Source: Copromyces sp. CBS 386.78 (taxonomy: Eukaryota > Ascomycota > Sordariomycetes > Sordariales > Sordariaceae). From it: a DNA stretch of 64,000 nt. The notes below the pieces were generated by a model, which ran no database searches, had not been told where the DNA came from, and worked only from the letters and a program-made list of their open reading frames with translations. The stretch's first letter is position 1. Each line of letters starts with the position of its first letter. Below, in pieces: positions 36,657-48,122 of the stretch. The stretch lies in the NCBI GenBank assembly GCA_030685235.1, contig MU839148.1, forward strand, positions 180,709-244,708, read 5' to 3'. The position numbers were made by a program, and so were the translations under genes.

Positions 36657-36888
36657 TATTATAGGGTTAGCTTGTGTTGTATGTGCTGGTGACAGTAGCT
36701 CTCTGAGACTACTGTTACTATTTCAGTTGATTGGCTGCGGCCTCCCGCTATGGACCCACTGGTTTATGGCTCGAGTCCTATAAAGGCCCATCTCCCGAGC
36801 GCACCTCTGCACTTCTCTTCCTTTCCTCTCCTCGTGCAATTACGCATATCTACAATTACACTCAACCTCTCGCCCTCTACCCGTGATA
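36657..36888 (+). mobile_element. Solo LTR of family C, antisense to its host element
   Basis: A 232-bp LTR beginning TATTATAGGGTTAGC and ending CCCGTGATA, with a perfect 5-bp duplication AGTAC (36652-36656 and 36889-36893). It is the inverse of the LTRs of C itself, so it is not part of the C pair but a later insertion reduced to a solo LTR. CpA/TpG content is high in most of it, so it is scarcely RIP-mutated although surrounded by RIP-mutated DNA. The 66-codon frame at 36750-36950 is chance. Antisense position in the C leader could have interfered with C expression, but C was probably already dead. Confidence 0.9.
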
Positions 36889-37089
36889 AGTACCTTCCTT
36901 TACGTACTAGTAAAGGGAGGTTTAGAATTTTAATTAGGCGATTATTATAATTACAATTATTAATATTTGGAGGGGTACTAAATTTAGCGATTCGTAACGA
37001 GGCGATCCTTATACGCGCGCGAACGAAAAATAATTACAATAAAAAATAGGTTTATACTATAAACGTAATAATTAAAAGGTATAATTAAT

Positions 37090-37100
37090 TATTATAGGAA
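37090..37100 (-). repeat. 5' LTR of element C, first 11 bases
   Basis: Reads TATTATAGGAA, the RIP form of the TGTCACGGGAA start. The remainder follows after A2 at 45298; the AGGAA at its end was duplicated by the A2 insertion. Confidence 0.8.
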
Positions 37101-37344
37101 TATTATAGGGCGCGAGCAAGCACTAAGGTAAGATGTTGATTATTATGTGAGAAACTAGAAGAGGAACCTGTGCGCATACGAGAACTATGTAGGGCATAGT
37201 ATAGAGCCCTATAACCATGGGTGGCTATAGATTTACAAGGCGGTACTATAGCTATATTATACTTAGACAACTATATTTAACTAACTATACTAATATAATA
37301 TAGCACCCCTATTTATTTATAAGGAATAGGCAATACCTATAATA
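37101..37344 (-). repeat. 3' LTR of A2
   Basis: 244 bp, plus-strand start TATTATAGGGCGCGAGC, end CCTATAATA. It contains a 10-bp GGTGGCTATA-type insertion not present in the LTRs of A. Confidence 0.92.
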
Positions 37345-38099
37345 CTACCCCCCGTCTAAACTAACTCCCGGCTTCAAAACCGTTTAAAAACTATTAATAT
37401 TTATAAAGTAGGGTATATTAAAGCGGGTAAGCGTTTAGCGCTAAACTTCTTATTAAAGGGTCGAATACTAGCTAAAATATTATTAAATATACCCCTTTCC
37501 TAAAAATTACTCGATTATTACTTTAAATAATCCTAAATAAATTTAAAATATTCCTAATAGTCTTATAAGCCTCCTATTTATACCGTACTATTACTAACCC
37601 CCGACGGGGGGTACTATAAGGACGCCCGTAGTATAGTGGTATATAGGGACGTTTACATCCCTACTAATATTATAGATTATAAAGGCCTTTTATTCGAATT
37701 TCGTTATAATCGCTGTAACTATCCTTTTTCTATCTTATAATTATCTCACCCTTCCCTACTAACTGCAATATAAAATTTTAACCGTATAGGCTCTAACTAT
37801 TAGCTAAGGGAGTAAGGTAAGGTACTAGGAGTAGGAGACGTAAATACGCCATAAAACGTATTATCTCCCGGTTATTATTAATAGTACCCTTACTACTATA
37901 ATAGGGTATCCATAAAGTAATTCGGCTAGGATACGCAGAATAAACCATTACCAAACTCCTTATTTTTTATATCCGTCGTTAATATCGCTTCACTTATTAT
38001 TCAACTTTATATTCCGCCGGACCTACTAACTATCTACCTTCGGGGCGGCCGTAATAGGAATTAGAGAAAGTAGTACTTCAACTCCAATTCTCTCGTCGT

Positions 38100-41000
38100 T
38101 AGAATTAAACGAAGTCTCTACCTTCAGCCAAACTTTAAATCCCCTCCTAAAATCAATATATAGTAGCCCGAATTCTAATCGTTTTTTATAAAATTCCTAA
38201 ACTACTTTATAACAACCATCAAAATTGGCCGCTAATTACTAGTCTAAGGGGTAATAGAATTATTTTACTAAATAGTACTATTATCCTTTAATTTTTTAAT
38301 AGTCTAAAAATTCTTTAAACTCCTAACGTCTATCCTCTTCGAAATTATTAGTTCTAATAATAATTATACCTTCGTTAACTTTAACATTAATTATAAGGTT
38401 TTTCTAGCCTAATAAACCCTCGACATATAATTTAACCTTAAATATATTAATAATATAAATAACCTTTATATTATTAAATAAGGCTAATTCTACTATATAT
38501 AAGCTAGCCTTTATAATACGAAAAGGTCCTTCAAAACGTAGCGCCAATTTATCGTACGGCCTACTAATTACGTAATTGGCTATATTAAATATAACCTCAT
38601 CCTTAACCTTATATTTAAGCGTATTAATACGATTTTTATTCGCCGCTACTTTATATTTCGCTTATACTTATAAGGAAGAAGTTTTAACGAAGTTCTAAAC
38701 TTCTTTAAACTATAATATTAATTAATTAATACTAAAGATCTACTTCTTCTATATTTCCATTATATTTAAGGGGAATAGTATGAATAATTTTATCCTTATA
38801 CGAAGGTAAAAACTATAATTAACGAAGAATAAGGTTATTCCTATTAATACCGACTTAAAATTATTACCCTAGAATTTAGCTAAAGGTAATTAATCTACCT
38901 AATTGTCCTATACCTAATTAATAAAAGTTCGTAAATATTATTCCAACTCTATATTAATCCTTTCCGTTTATTTATTAATTTCCTTATAATAAGGCGTAGA
39001 ATACTTCAATTTAACGCCCAACCATAAAAATAACTATTTTTAGAAGGCCGAAACGAACTAAATACCTCTATTTAAAACGACGGTATTTAAAAGGTTATAA
39101 AAAGTAAAAATCCAATTAATAAACTTCTCTACTAACTCTTGTATTATTAATCCTTCTATTAGGATAAAATACTTTATTTTAATTAACCTATCTACTATAA
39201 CCAATATATATTCGTACTCCACCCCTCTATTTACCCGCTATAACTTAGGGAATAAAGTTATATAGTCGATAGAAATATCGTGCTATAGGGCATTAGGAAT
39301 AAATAAAAGTTTAAAGAAACCTATTAACAATATCCTAGTAGCCTTAATCTTACTATAAAATATATAATCCTTATAATAAATATTTACTACAATTACTATC
39401 CTTAGTTAGAAGTAGTAATATATTAATATTATTATTTTATCCTTCCTAAGATAGCCGCCCTATACTAAAGTATAAATATAATAAATTAACTCTAATTAGA
39501 CCGCCTTATTATTAGAGGATATTACTAGCCTATCCCTAAATATTACCCTATTATTAATTATATAATATTCGGCGAAGGGGATCTTTAACGTCTTCTTTAA
39601 ATACCTTAGCTAATAATCTTTTAATTTAATAGCCTCCTTGATATCCGCTATTATAGGGGAATTAGCGTAAGCCTAATCTATTAGGTTATTCGTATAAATA
39701 CTTAATCTATCTTCGTCTTCTTAAAAATTATCATCTAAAATATAGACCGTTAGGGGTACTCCTATATTTAATATAACGTTTATTATAAAACTTTCGCTAT
39801 TTATATCTATTAATTCCTAATTAAATGAATTTTCGTCGAAACGTAAAGGATTAATAAATAGCTTCTTCCTTACTTTTAGCCTATCGTCCTCCGTATCTTT
39901 TAATACGTACTCTAATTTACGGCTTAGAGCGTTAAGCCTAACGTTAATTAATCCTAGCCGATATTTAATCGTAAAATTAAATCTAAATAAAAATTCAAAC
40001 CACTTTATATACCTAGGTATAAGCTTCTTTATAGTATTAAACGTCTTAAGGTTCTTAGAGTCCGTAATAATTTTAAAAGGTTAAATAGCGCCCTCCAATT
40101 CGGGTTTCTATTCCTCTAGTATTTTAATAACGGCCAATAATTCTTTATTATAAATATCGTAACTATATTCTATTATAGAATACTTAGCCGAAAAATAGGC
40201 GACTAAGTATAATTTACTATTATATAATTATAATAATATACCGCCCGTTAACTAATTAAAGGCGTCGACTTTAATAACGGTCGGTTTTTCCTAATTATAA
40301 ATTTTTAAAATTAGTACGGTTGTGAATACCGTCTTTAAAGCTTTAAAAGCGTTATTATACTCTTTATCCCACCTCCAATCTATCGTTTTCTTTATTAATT
40401 CGTATAGTAATCTACTTATATATAAAAAATTAGCGATAAACCTCCTATAGAAATTAATAAAGCCTAGGAAACGCTATAACTAACGTTTTATTATCGGCGC
40501 CTCCTATTTAATAACGGCTTCTACTTTCTTTAAATCTATTTTAATCCCTCTAAGGGTAATAATAAGGCCCAAATATTTAATTCGCTAAATATAAAATTTA
40601 TATTTATTAATATCAATTTATAAGCTTACATTAATTAAATATTATAATACTTCCTTAACGTACTTAATATATTCCTTATATATCTTTAAGAAAATTAAGA
40701 CGTTATTTAGGTAGGCCGTCGTATAAATATTTAAAATATTATATAAAATATTATTAATAAAGTTCTAAAACGAGGTTAAAGCCTTTAATAAACCGAACGG
40801 ACAAATTAATAATTTATAAAGGCCAAACTTTATAATAAAGGCAGTTAACTATTTATACCCCTCGGTTATATATAATTTATTAAAGGCGGCGATAATATTT
40901 ACCTTTATAAATTATTTAACTTTATAAATAGTATTTAAGGTTTTTTTAATTAAGGGTAATAAATATTTATTCTTTAATAAAATTTTATTAATACCTCTAT

Positions 41001-42520
41001 AATCTACGCAAATCCGTATACTACCGCCTAATTTACGGGCTAATAATACTAATAAAACGACGTTAAAAGTAGAAAACCTAATAAATCCCTTCACTAAATT
41101 ATTATCTAACTATTATTTAATAATTTTAAATTCCTATAGTAATATTAGTCGTACTCTAGAATAAAATAGAAATTCCACCCCTAATTTCGATTCGATTTTA
41201 TAATCGTAAAAATAATATTCGGATATTATATTAACATCCCGTAAGTTAACAACATAAGAGAAATCCTTATATTCGTTTAAAAAACGCGCTTTTACTTCCT
41301 CTAAAGTATATTTTAAATTTAATTGCCTTATCTATAAACTTTTAAATATCCTCCTCTATAATACTACAAATTTTATCAATCTCAATTAAAGGAATTAATT
41401 TCTATTCCTATTCCTCGAATAGTTTTTAAAGTTCGCCATCCGTTATTTTTAATACGTATATACAATTAACGTACTCCCTCGCAAATTCGCCGGGCTAGAA
41501 GGCTTATTCTCCCTTATTATTATTCGCAGTTTCCGCTTTATAAAAATTAATAAATTCGTACACCTCCGGGTTTTTAAAATAAAATTTATACGGTTCGCCC
41601 TTTCTCTATACAATATCTTTCTATATATTCTCAAATAGAAATAATATTAAAATAGCCGCCTTCCTCTCCTTCTATACTTCCTAAAACTCTACCTATATAA
41701 TAAAACTAATTTTAACGCCCTTTATTCATATATTAAGTATAAAAATTCGTACGTTAATTAACTTAATATTTAAAAGATCTAAGGCTACTATATTAACTAT
41801 CGATTCAAATTATTAAAAAAACGTCCGTTTTATTTATTCTAATTATTATATTATTTAAATCCTTCGTCCGCTAATAATCCGCACCTTTACTTTAATCTTT
41901 TCTAACGCTAATTTTCTAATAAGGCCGAAAGGTTCCTCAAACTTCCCCGTATACGCTAGAGAAATTAAGGGTTCTATTATTATAATTTAATTACCCCTAG
42001 GGGTTTCTATTATATTAATTACCCAAATTAGGAAATATTTATTCTTATTAAAACCGGATCCGCTCTCGGCCTCGTTAGGGACAAAAACATCTCTATTATC
42101 CTCTTCCTTAAAAACGGTAATTAAGACCGCCACTACTTCTAAAAATTAAAGTATATAAGTACTTATATAGGCTACGTTCCAAATAATCTTATTAATTACC
42201 TAATTAATATTTAAATTATAGAACTATAATTATAACTAACCTAAGATTATTAAGTAATTTATTACTAGATTAGCTATAAAGAATTTAATAACCTCTCTAT
42301 AATTACTAATTCGTATTATCGTTTCGGCGTACTAATTTACCCATTCCTTAAAATCGCCGTCGGCTAAATATAATAGCCGGGGCTTCTTTAAAAATTTAAA
42401 CTTTAAGTAGGCTTTCTCTATGAAAGATCGGTCAATAAAAGCCTTACCTAAATATTTAAAGTCGACTAATAATATATATTCTATTTTATTATTACACTAG
42501 GGATACTAAAAATACGTAGA
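38100..42520 (-). pseudogene. A2 pol, RIP-inactivated
   Basis: Minus strand. The protease end is near 42310-42180. An open 61-codon piece lies at 41634-41449. The reverse transcriptase begins in the open 60-codon piece 41094-40912 (ARKLGGSIRICVDYRGIN, the GGxxRxCVDYR motif) and continues to AYLNNVLIFLK at about 40735-40695 (YxDD to YxNN). RNase H is near 40380-40150. The integrase zinc-binding region is at about 39500-39370 and the core at about 39275-38880, with SIDYITLFPKL, VVLNRG (second Asp to Asn) and TERINIELEQYLR (Glu kept). RIP stops occur in every domain. Confidence 0.85.
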
Positions 42521-42599
42521 TAATAAGATTATATTCTACTTATAGAATTTTAAACTATTTAATTTAAACGGCTCTATTTTCTAATAGCCGATAGCATAA

Positions 42600-44990
42600 A
42601 CGTTTAACTTTATATTCACCTTCGTCTCTATCCTTCTTTATATCCCTATTAAATACCCTTAAATACGATTTAGCCCTAGAATTCTCTATTTCCCTACTAA
42701 ATTAAAGCGGCTAGAGCCGGAACCGGAGCCGAAGCTACTAAAGCGGCTAAAGCCACCGGGTTAACTATATCCGCTATAATATAATTAGTAACTAAAGTAC
42801 CCGTACCTATACTAATATACTTATACGTAATAATACCTAAACCGGTATAATTAGCCTACTTACCCTTATTACTATAATTAATCTAGCCCTTATATTCAAA
42901 AACTAAATATTTACCCTTACTACAATTTATATAAATACTTTTATTATAGCGCTCTTATAAAACATCCTTATAAATTTCTATAAATTTAGCGTAATCCAAA
43001 TCTATAGCGTCGGGATCTTTATTACTACCACTAATATTAAAATTACTATTACCCTTATTATTATTCTAAATTCCTTAAATAATATTATTACATAAAGAAA
43101 TTTTAATGTAAGCTCTAAAAATACTTTTAAACAACTTACACCATCCTTTAAAATTATTATAAACGGGTTAAATATAATAATATAAAACCGAATCCGCTAA
43201 AGACTTAGAAACCTTCTAATAAAGGAAACGGACTTTAATAACCGTATTATAACTATAATAATTAACTAAAATAATAAATTAAGCCTTAAAATCCTCGTAA
43301 TTAAACTATTTACCGGTTTACTTAAATTATAATAATAAATTCTCTACAACTTATATAATATCGCCCTATATATAACAATTATTTAAATATATTAAAAACT
43401 CCTCGCCTATTTACTATTTCCAGAAAATAAAGTACTAAAGGTTATTAAAAATCGTCTTCTAATATTCTACAACATTAATCTTTACTTCGCCTCCTAGGCA
43501 AGATATAATATAAAGTAATTTTACTATTTTATTAGGAAACTTATAATTATTAACAATCTAACAACTATAGATCTCTAAATTTTAAACGCTATAAATATTA
43601 TATTATTTAATTATATTTATTTCTTTACCCTTAAATTATTCTAAATCCTTATAAAATACCTTACAATAATAATATAATATAAAGGCTAGAGCCGTAGCAG
43701 GGGAGTAGGGACTACTAAGACCGCTAGGACCACTAAGACCGCTAAAACCGCTAGGGCCACTAAGACCGCTAGGACCGCCGGGACTACTAAGGCCGTTAAG
43801 ACCGCTAAGACCGCCGGAATAACTAAATCCGGAATAATTAAATCCTTTACCTCCAAGACCGCCGCCCGCTTCTCCGTAGCCGAAGCTACTCTCTTTACTT
43901 AATCTTCTAAAGCTATTATCGCTAAAACCGCCACTTATATTACTAAAGCTAGTACCCTTACCTAATTTTCTAAGGCCGCTATCGCTAAAACCGCCGCCTA
44001 TATTATTAATACTAAAGCCAATTCCCGTACCCAATCCTCTAAAGCTACTACTATAATTCTTAATAATAATTTTATCCTCCTCGGTAAAATGGAAATAAAC
44101 CTAAAAATTCTTAATTTCCTTTTAAACTTTAATTAATTCTTCGCTAATAATCTTACCCGCAATATATACAACTATAAAATTTTTTAACGCCTTCTTTAAT
44201 TCAATATAATATAATTTAATATTATTATTAATTATTTAATTAAAATCTAAAAATCCTTAATAATTATCTTCCTTATCCCTAATAATATTATTTAATTCCT
44301 CCTAAAAGTTAATCTTATTTTAATTAAAAGCTATAACCTTTTAATATAAGGACGTATTCTCGCTAATAACTTAATTATATTATAACTATAAAAATTAAAT
44401 GTATTATATAAACTACTTTTTAATATTATTAAACTAATTAATCTAAACTTTAAACTACCCTTCCTTCTCCTATATCTTCTTAATAAAATCTTTAATATTA
44501 TTTTCGAAAATAACGTAATAGGCCTACTCCTCCTTAACCTATTTATTAAAAAAGTCAATCTTTCTATTAAAGTAATAAAATAATTTTATAACCTCCTTAT
44601 AGCTACGAACTTTATTAGCAAAATTTAGGGAGACTATAAGGCCGCTAAGATCACCGCTATAAATTTTCAATAATATATTATATCCCTTTGAAAGGGAAGG
44701 GAAAACCGTAGCGAAATTAACTCAGCGTATATTATTACCCATTAAATTACTAACTATTTTAATTATACTTTCCTAAATAATTAGATAATATTTATTAAAA
44801 GAAAAATATTTCTACTATATTATATAATACAATATCTACGCCTTCATTATTCTAAAAGCTCTAATATTTATTTATTATTTTTAAATTCAATACTTTAATC
44901 GCTAAAATTCTTAATTCTATATCGGCAATTATATAATTTCGCTTCAAAGTAAAGTTTATAAGAACTAAATTACTACTAATCTTCTACTAG
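42600..44990 (-). pseudogene. A2 gag, with open Gly/Ser-rich segment
   Basis: The segment 43636-44034 is open for 132 codons and consists largely of Gly, Ser, Asn, Leu and Pro; its C-terminal half repeats units like GLSGPSG, encoded by a 9-bp minisatellite. It ends with YYYCKVFYKDLE as in A. A RIP-altered CCHC knuckle is found at about 42975-42895. An Arg-rich open piece at 44331-44558 corresponds to the N-terminal region interrupted by M6 in A. Function as in A: particle protein and RNA binding, now inactivated. Confidence 0.75.
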
Positions 44991-45048
44991 GCTTAATTCT
45001 TACTAAGATCACTTATTACGCGTTAATACGAGGTTAGGTATAATAAAA

Positions 45049-45292
45049 TATTATAGGGCGCGAGCAAATACTAAAGTAAAATATTAATTATTGTACGAAG
45101 AACTAGAAGAGGAACCTATACGCATACGAGAATTATATAGGGCATAATGTAGAGCCCTGTGACTATAGGTGGCCATAGATCTATAGGGCGGCACTATAGC
45201 TATATTACACTCAAACAGCTATACTCAGCTGGCTGCACTAATATAGTACAATACCCCTATCTATCTACAAGGAGCAGGCAATGCCTGTGACA
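45049..45292 (-). repeat. 5' LTR of A2
   Basis: 244 bp, plus-strand start TATTATAGGGCGCGAGC, end CCTGTGACA. Same length and same 10-bp insertion as the 3' LTR. Confidence 0.92.
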
Positions 45293-45297
45293 AGGAA

Positions 45298-45517
45298 GAG
45301 GGCGAGAGGTTGGGTATAGATAATTAATATACGTAATTATACGAAGAAAGAAAAGGAAGAATATAGAGGTATAATCGGGAGATAGGCCTTTATAGGATTC
45401 GAACTATAAACCCCTAGTAGGTCTATAGCGGGAGGCTACAGCCAATCAACCGATGGTGATAATAGTCTTAGAGAGCTATTGTCACCAGTATATGCAATAT
45501 AGGCTAACTCTGTAATA
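45298..45517 (-). repeat. 5' LTR of element C, remaining 220 bases
   Basis: Resumes GAGGGCGAGAGGTTGGG after the second AGGAA and ends CTCTGTAATA just before the ATATA duplication. Together with 37090-37100 it gives a 231-bp LTR. Confidence 0.85.
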
Positions 45518-45522
45518 ATATA

Positions 45523-46581
45523 CTACGTATATATAGTTAACAACTTTAATTCTACCTTTAAAAAGCTTTACAACTACTTTATATACTAAATTACAATTAT
45601 TATATACTTAAAAGAAACTTATATAATAATAAAGGAAAAGTAGGCTATTTATCATATTAACAAACGTTTAAACTTCGGCTATCGTACTATATCGGCTATT
45701 AAATTAGTAAACCGTACTTTAAAGAATTATATTATTAGCAGTAAATTTATACTTATCCCTATATAATTTATAATAAATTAACTATCCTTATTTATATAAA
45801 TTCGAATCCTATCGTCGCTGCCGTTACACAAAGTTTCAAACTATCCGATAATATAAAAAAGAATATTAAAAATAAAGTTTCAAAATAAATAGCCCGCATT
45901 AAATACGAATATTTCGCCTAACTATAAATAAAAAATACCTATAAAAAACTTTATTAAAAAACCCTCAATAAAATCGTTCGTTAACGTCGTATTATATTTA
46001 ATACTCTCCTAATAAAAACTAAACTAAACTCGGAAAAATTCAAAGCGTATATAAGCAAATTTATTACGCAATTTAATTTACCCTATTCGTATACAATCTT
46101 CGAATCGCTCCTCGACCGATCTTAAACATTTATATTTAATAAGCTTAATTATTATCCCTTCTAATAGCTTACTAAATTACTAGATAACGAGGATTAATAC
46201 TTTAAATATTAGGACTTCAATAAAATAATTAAATTCAAACGTCGACCTCGCTATAATACCCCCTTCGCGCTAGAATTTCGTACTCTCTGGTTAATTGCGC
46301 CAATTAATATCCAAACTCTCCTACCCTCAATAATTCTAATATATATATAAATATTATAACTTCGCCCTCGTAGCCGTCCCTTAGGACGAAACAACGTTTT
46401 AAAGCCTTTTTATAATTATTAACCTATATTATCAATGCATTTAGCGCCTTCTATCCAACGAAATATATTTAATTAAGAGGATATTAACTTAGAAATAGAA
46501 GATAACGCCGATTACCGCTAACTTCTAACTGGTATATAAAATAGAAGACGAAGCCGCCTTCGTAGTAATATATAGAGAAGT
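45523..46581 (+). pseudogene. M2 transposase, C-terminal part, RIP-degraded
   Basis: Continuation of the M2 coding region after element C. It aligns by eye with about 50080-51130 of M4; the clearest match is TAATACTTTAAATATTAGG with the following segment rich in CGACCTCG and a shared GTACTCTCTGGTTAATTG-like stretch (46290-46310 versus 50845-50865). It ends at the LTR C2. No separate function can be assigned and stops are frequent. Confidence 0.62.
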
Positions 46582-46812
46582 TATTACGGGTAGAGGGCGA
46601 GAGGTTGAGTGTAGGTATAAGATATGCGTAATTGCACGAGGAGAGGAAAGGAAGAGAAGTGCAGAGGTGCGCTCGGGAGATGGGCTTTTATAGGACTCGA
46701 GCCATGAACCCTAGTGGGTCCATGGCGGGAGGCCGCAGCCAATCAACCGAGATAGTAATAGTAGTCTCAGAGAGCTACTATTACCAGCACATGCAACACA
46801 GGCTAACCCTAT
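46582..46812 (+). repeat. C2: LTR of family C in M2, cut at its end by A3
   Basis: Starts TATTACGGG (for TGTCACGGG) and runs through GGCTAACCCTAT, where A3 begins; only the last three or four bases of the LTR are missing. It is largely free of RIP. The pentamer before it is GAAGT. Whether it is a solo LTR or the end of a full element depends on the sequence beyond the right end of A3, outside the window. Orientation is given as read on the plus strand, opposite to the solo LTR at 36657. Confidence 0.85.
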
Positions 46813-47053
46813 TGTCACAGGCATTGCCTGCTCCTTATAAATAGATAGGGGTGTTGTAATATATTAGTATAGCTAGCTGAATATAGCTATTTAAATATAG
46901 TACAGTTAGCACGTATAGTACCGCCCTATAGACCTATAGTTATAAGGCTCTATACTATACCTTATATAATTCTCGTATACGTACAAATTCCTCTTCTAAT
47001 TCCTCGTACAATAATTAATATTGTACTTTAATATTTATTCGCGCCCCGTAATA
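46813..47053 (+). repeat. 5' LTR of A3
   Basis: 241 bp, start TGTCACAGGCATTGCC, end CGCGCCCCGTAATA. It is the reverse complement of the LTRs of A and A2. The following CTTTATTATATTTAAC matches the putative primer-binding region of the other copies. Confidence 0.92.
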
Positions 47054-47099
47054 CTTTATTATATTTAACTTCGTATTAACGTGTAATAAGTAATTTTGG

Positions 47100-48122
47100 T
47101 AAAGATTAAACTTAATAAAAAACTAATAGTAATTTAATTCTTACGAACTTTATTTTAAAGCGATTTGTATAATTGCCGATACCGAATTAAGGATTCCAAC
47201 GACTGTAATATCGAACCCCAAAAATAATAAATAAGTATTAAAGCTTCTAAAATAACGAGGGCGCAAATATCGTACCGTACGATACGGTAGAAATATCTCT
47301 CTTTTAATAAGCGTCATCTAATTATTTAAAAAAATATAATTAAAATAGCTGGTAATCCAGCGGGTAACGACGTACGCCAAATTAATCTCGCTATAGTATT
47401 CCTATCTCTTTTAAAAAGTTATAATATACTATTAAAAGTCTATAGCAATAATCCTAACTCCGGCCTTATAATCTCCCTAAATTTCGCTGACAAAGTTCGT
47501 AATTATAAGGAGGTTATAAAGCTATTCTACTATTTTAATAAAAAGATTAATGCTTTTAATAAGTAGGTTAAAAAAGAATAAGCCTGTTATATTAAATTTA
47601 AAAACGACGCCAAATCCTTCGTTAACGAAATATAAAGAAAGAAAAAGCAATAGAAAGCAGCGGAAGAATAATTAAAGAACTAGATTAACTAATTTAATAA
47701 GATTAAGAAGTAATTCGTATAATAAATCTAATCCTTATAACTATAGTATAATTAAATTATTGCTGAAAATACGTCTCTCTATTAAAAGGTATCCAACCTT
47801 ACCTAAAATAAGACCGACTTCTAAAAGAAGTTCGATAATATTATTTAAAATAATAAGGAGGATTATTAGGGCTTCTTCGAATTTAATAAGATAATTAATA
47901 ATAACGCCGAATTATATAAGGCGGAATTAAAGAAGGTATTAGAAAACCTTAATATTTTATATATTGTAAGTAAAATCGCTAACGAAGAATCGGCCTAAAT
48001 ATAAGAGGAAATTAAAAACTTTTAAATTCGCTTCCGTTTAGCGGAAGAGGACAAAATTATTATAAAAAATAATATTAGCGGCTTTAGAGGATTGGGTAAA
48101 AGAACTGGCTTTAATTCTAATA
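47100..48122 (+). pseudogene. A3 gag, N-terminal part
   Basis: Plus-strand counterpart of 22400-23780 in A. It begins shortly after the LTR and ends within the Gly/Ser/Asn-rich segment (GGFRGLGKRTGFNSN reading at about 48078-48122) where M4 is inserted. M6 is absent. RIP stops are frequent, mostly at Trp and Gln positions. Confidence 0.72.

Larger units (their letters stand above)
37101..45292 (-). mobile_element. A2: second Gypsy family-A element, inserted in an LTR of C
   Basis: An 8192-bp minus-strand element with two 244-bp LTRs and a perfect 5-bp duplication AGGAA (37096-37100 and 45293-45297). The polypurine tract reads CTACCCCCCG on the plus strand next to the left LTR. It is collinear with element A except that it lacks M6 and has a 10-bp longer LTR. 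It entered C 11 bp from the LTR end. RIP is heavy but the Pol domains are easier to read than in A. Confidence 0.93.
29595..45517 (-). mobile_element. C: Gypsy-type LTR retrotransposon containing three younger insertions
   Basis: A minus-strand element with a perfect 5-bp duplication ATATA (29590-29594 and 45518-45522) inside M2. Its own sequence is about 7.1 kb after removing the TRIM (29825-30202), the antisense solo LTR (36657-36888) and A2 (37101-45292). The left LTR runs 29595-29823 and ends just after the TRIM; the right LTR is 37090-37100 joined to 45298-45517. Domain order on the minus strand is Gag, protease, reverse transcriptase, RNase H, integrase. Its LTRs resemble those of D. 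Confidence 0.9.
24108..46581 (+). mobile_element. M2: MULE DNA transposon, split by later insertions, right end outside window
   Basis: The left end GAGAACATCTTTCTAC at 24108 follows the octamer TTTAAAAA. Own sequence is 24108-24491, 28061-29594 and 45523-46581, together about 2.98 kb; the homologous element M4 is 3572 bp, so roughly 0.6 kb should lie beyond the window. The pieces are collinear with M4 through the GTACCGCGCCCGC segment, the AATAATCCGTTATTTTTT segment and the transposase. Insertions are M3 (24492-28052), C (29595-45517) and C2 followed by A3 (from 46582). The pentamer pair is ATCTT/GTCTT, 22 bp apart. Confidence 0.82.

Noticed and set aside
36657..36888. Interpretation of this block as the 5' LTR of element C
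   Set aside because: It is in inverse orientation to the 3' LTR at 29595 and has its own AGTAC duplication; the true 5' LTR is 37090-37100 plus 45298-45517, with matching ATATA duplications.
37613..37710. tRNA-like A box (TAGTATAGTGGT) and B box (ATTCGAATTTC) in A2, also at about 16018-16115 in A
   Set aside because: The spacing is plausible but the T arm and acceptor stem do not pair, and the site lies in the C-terminal or 3' part of a retrotransposon copied in both elements. It is more likely chance within RIP-mutated coding sequence.
46632..46844. 70-codon plus-strand frame
   Set aside because: It crosses the junction between LTR C2 and the LTR of A3, so it cannot be a real gene.
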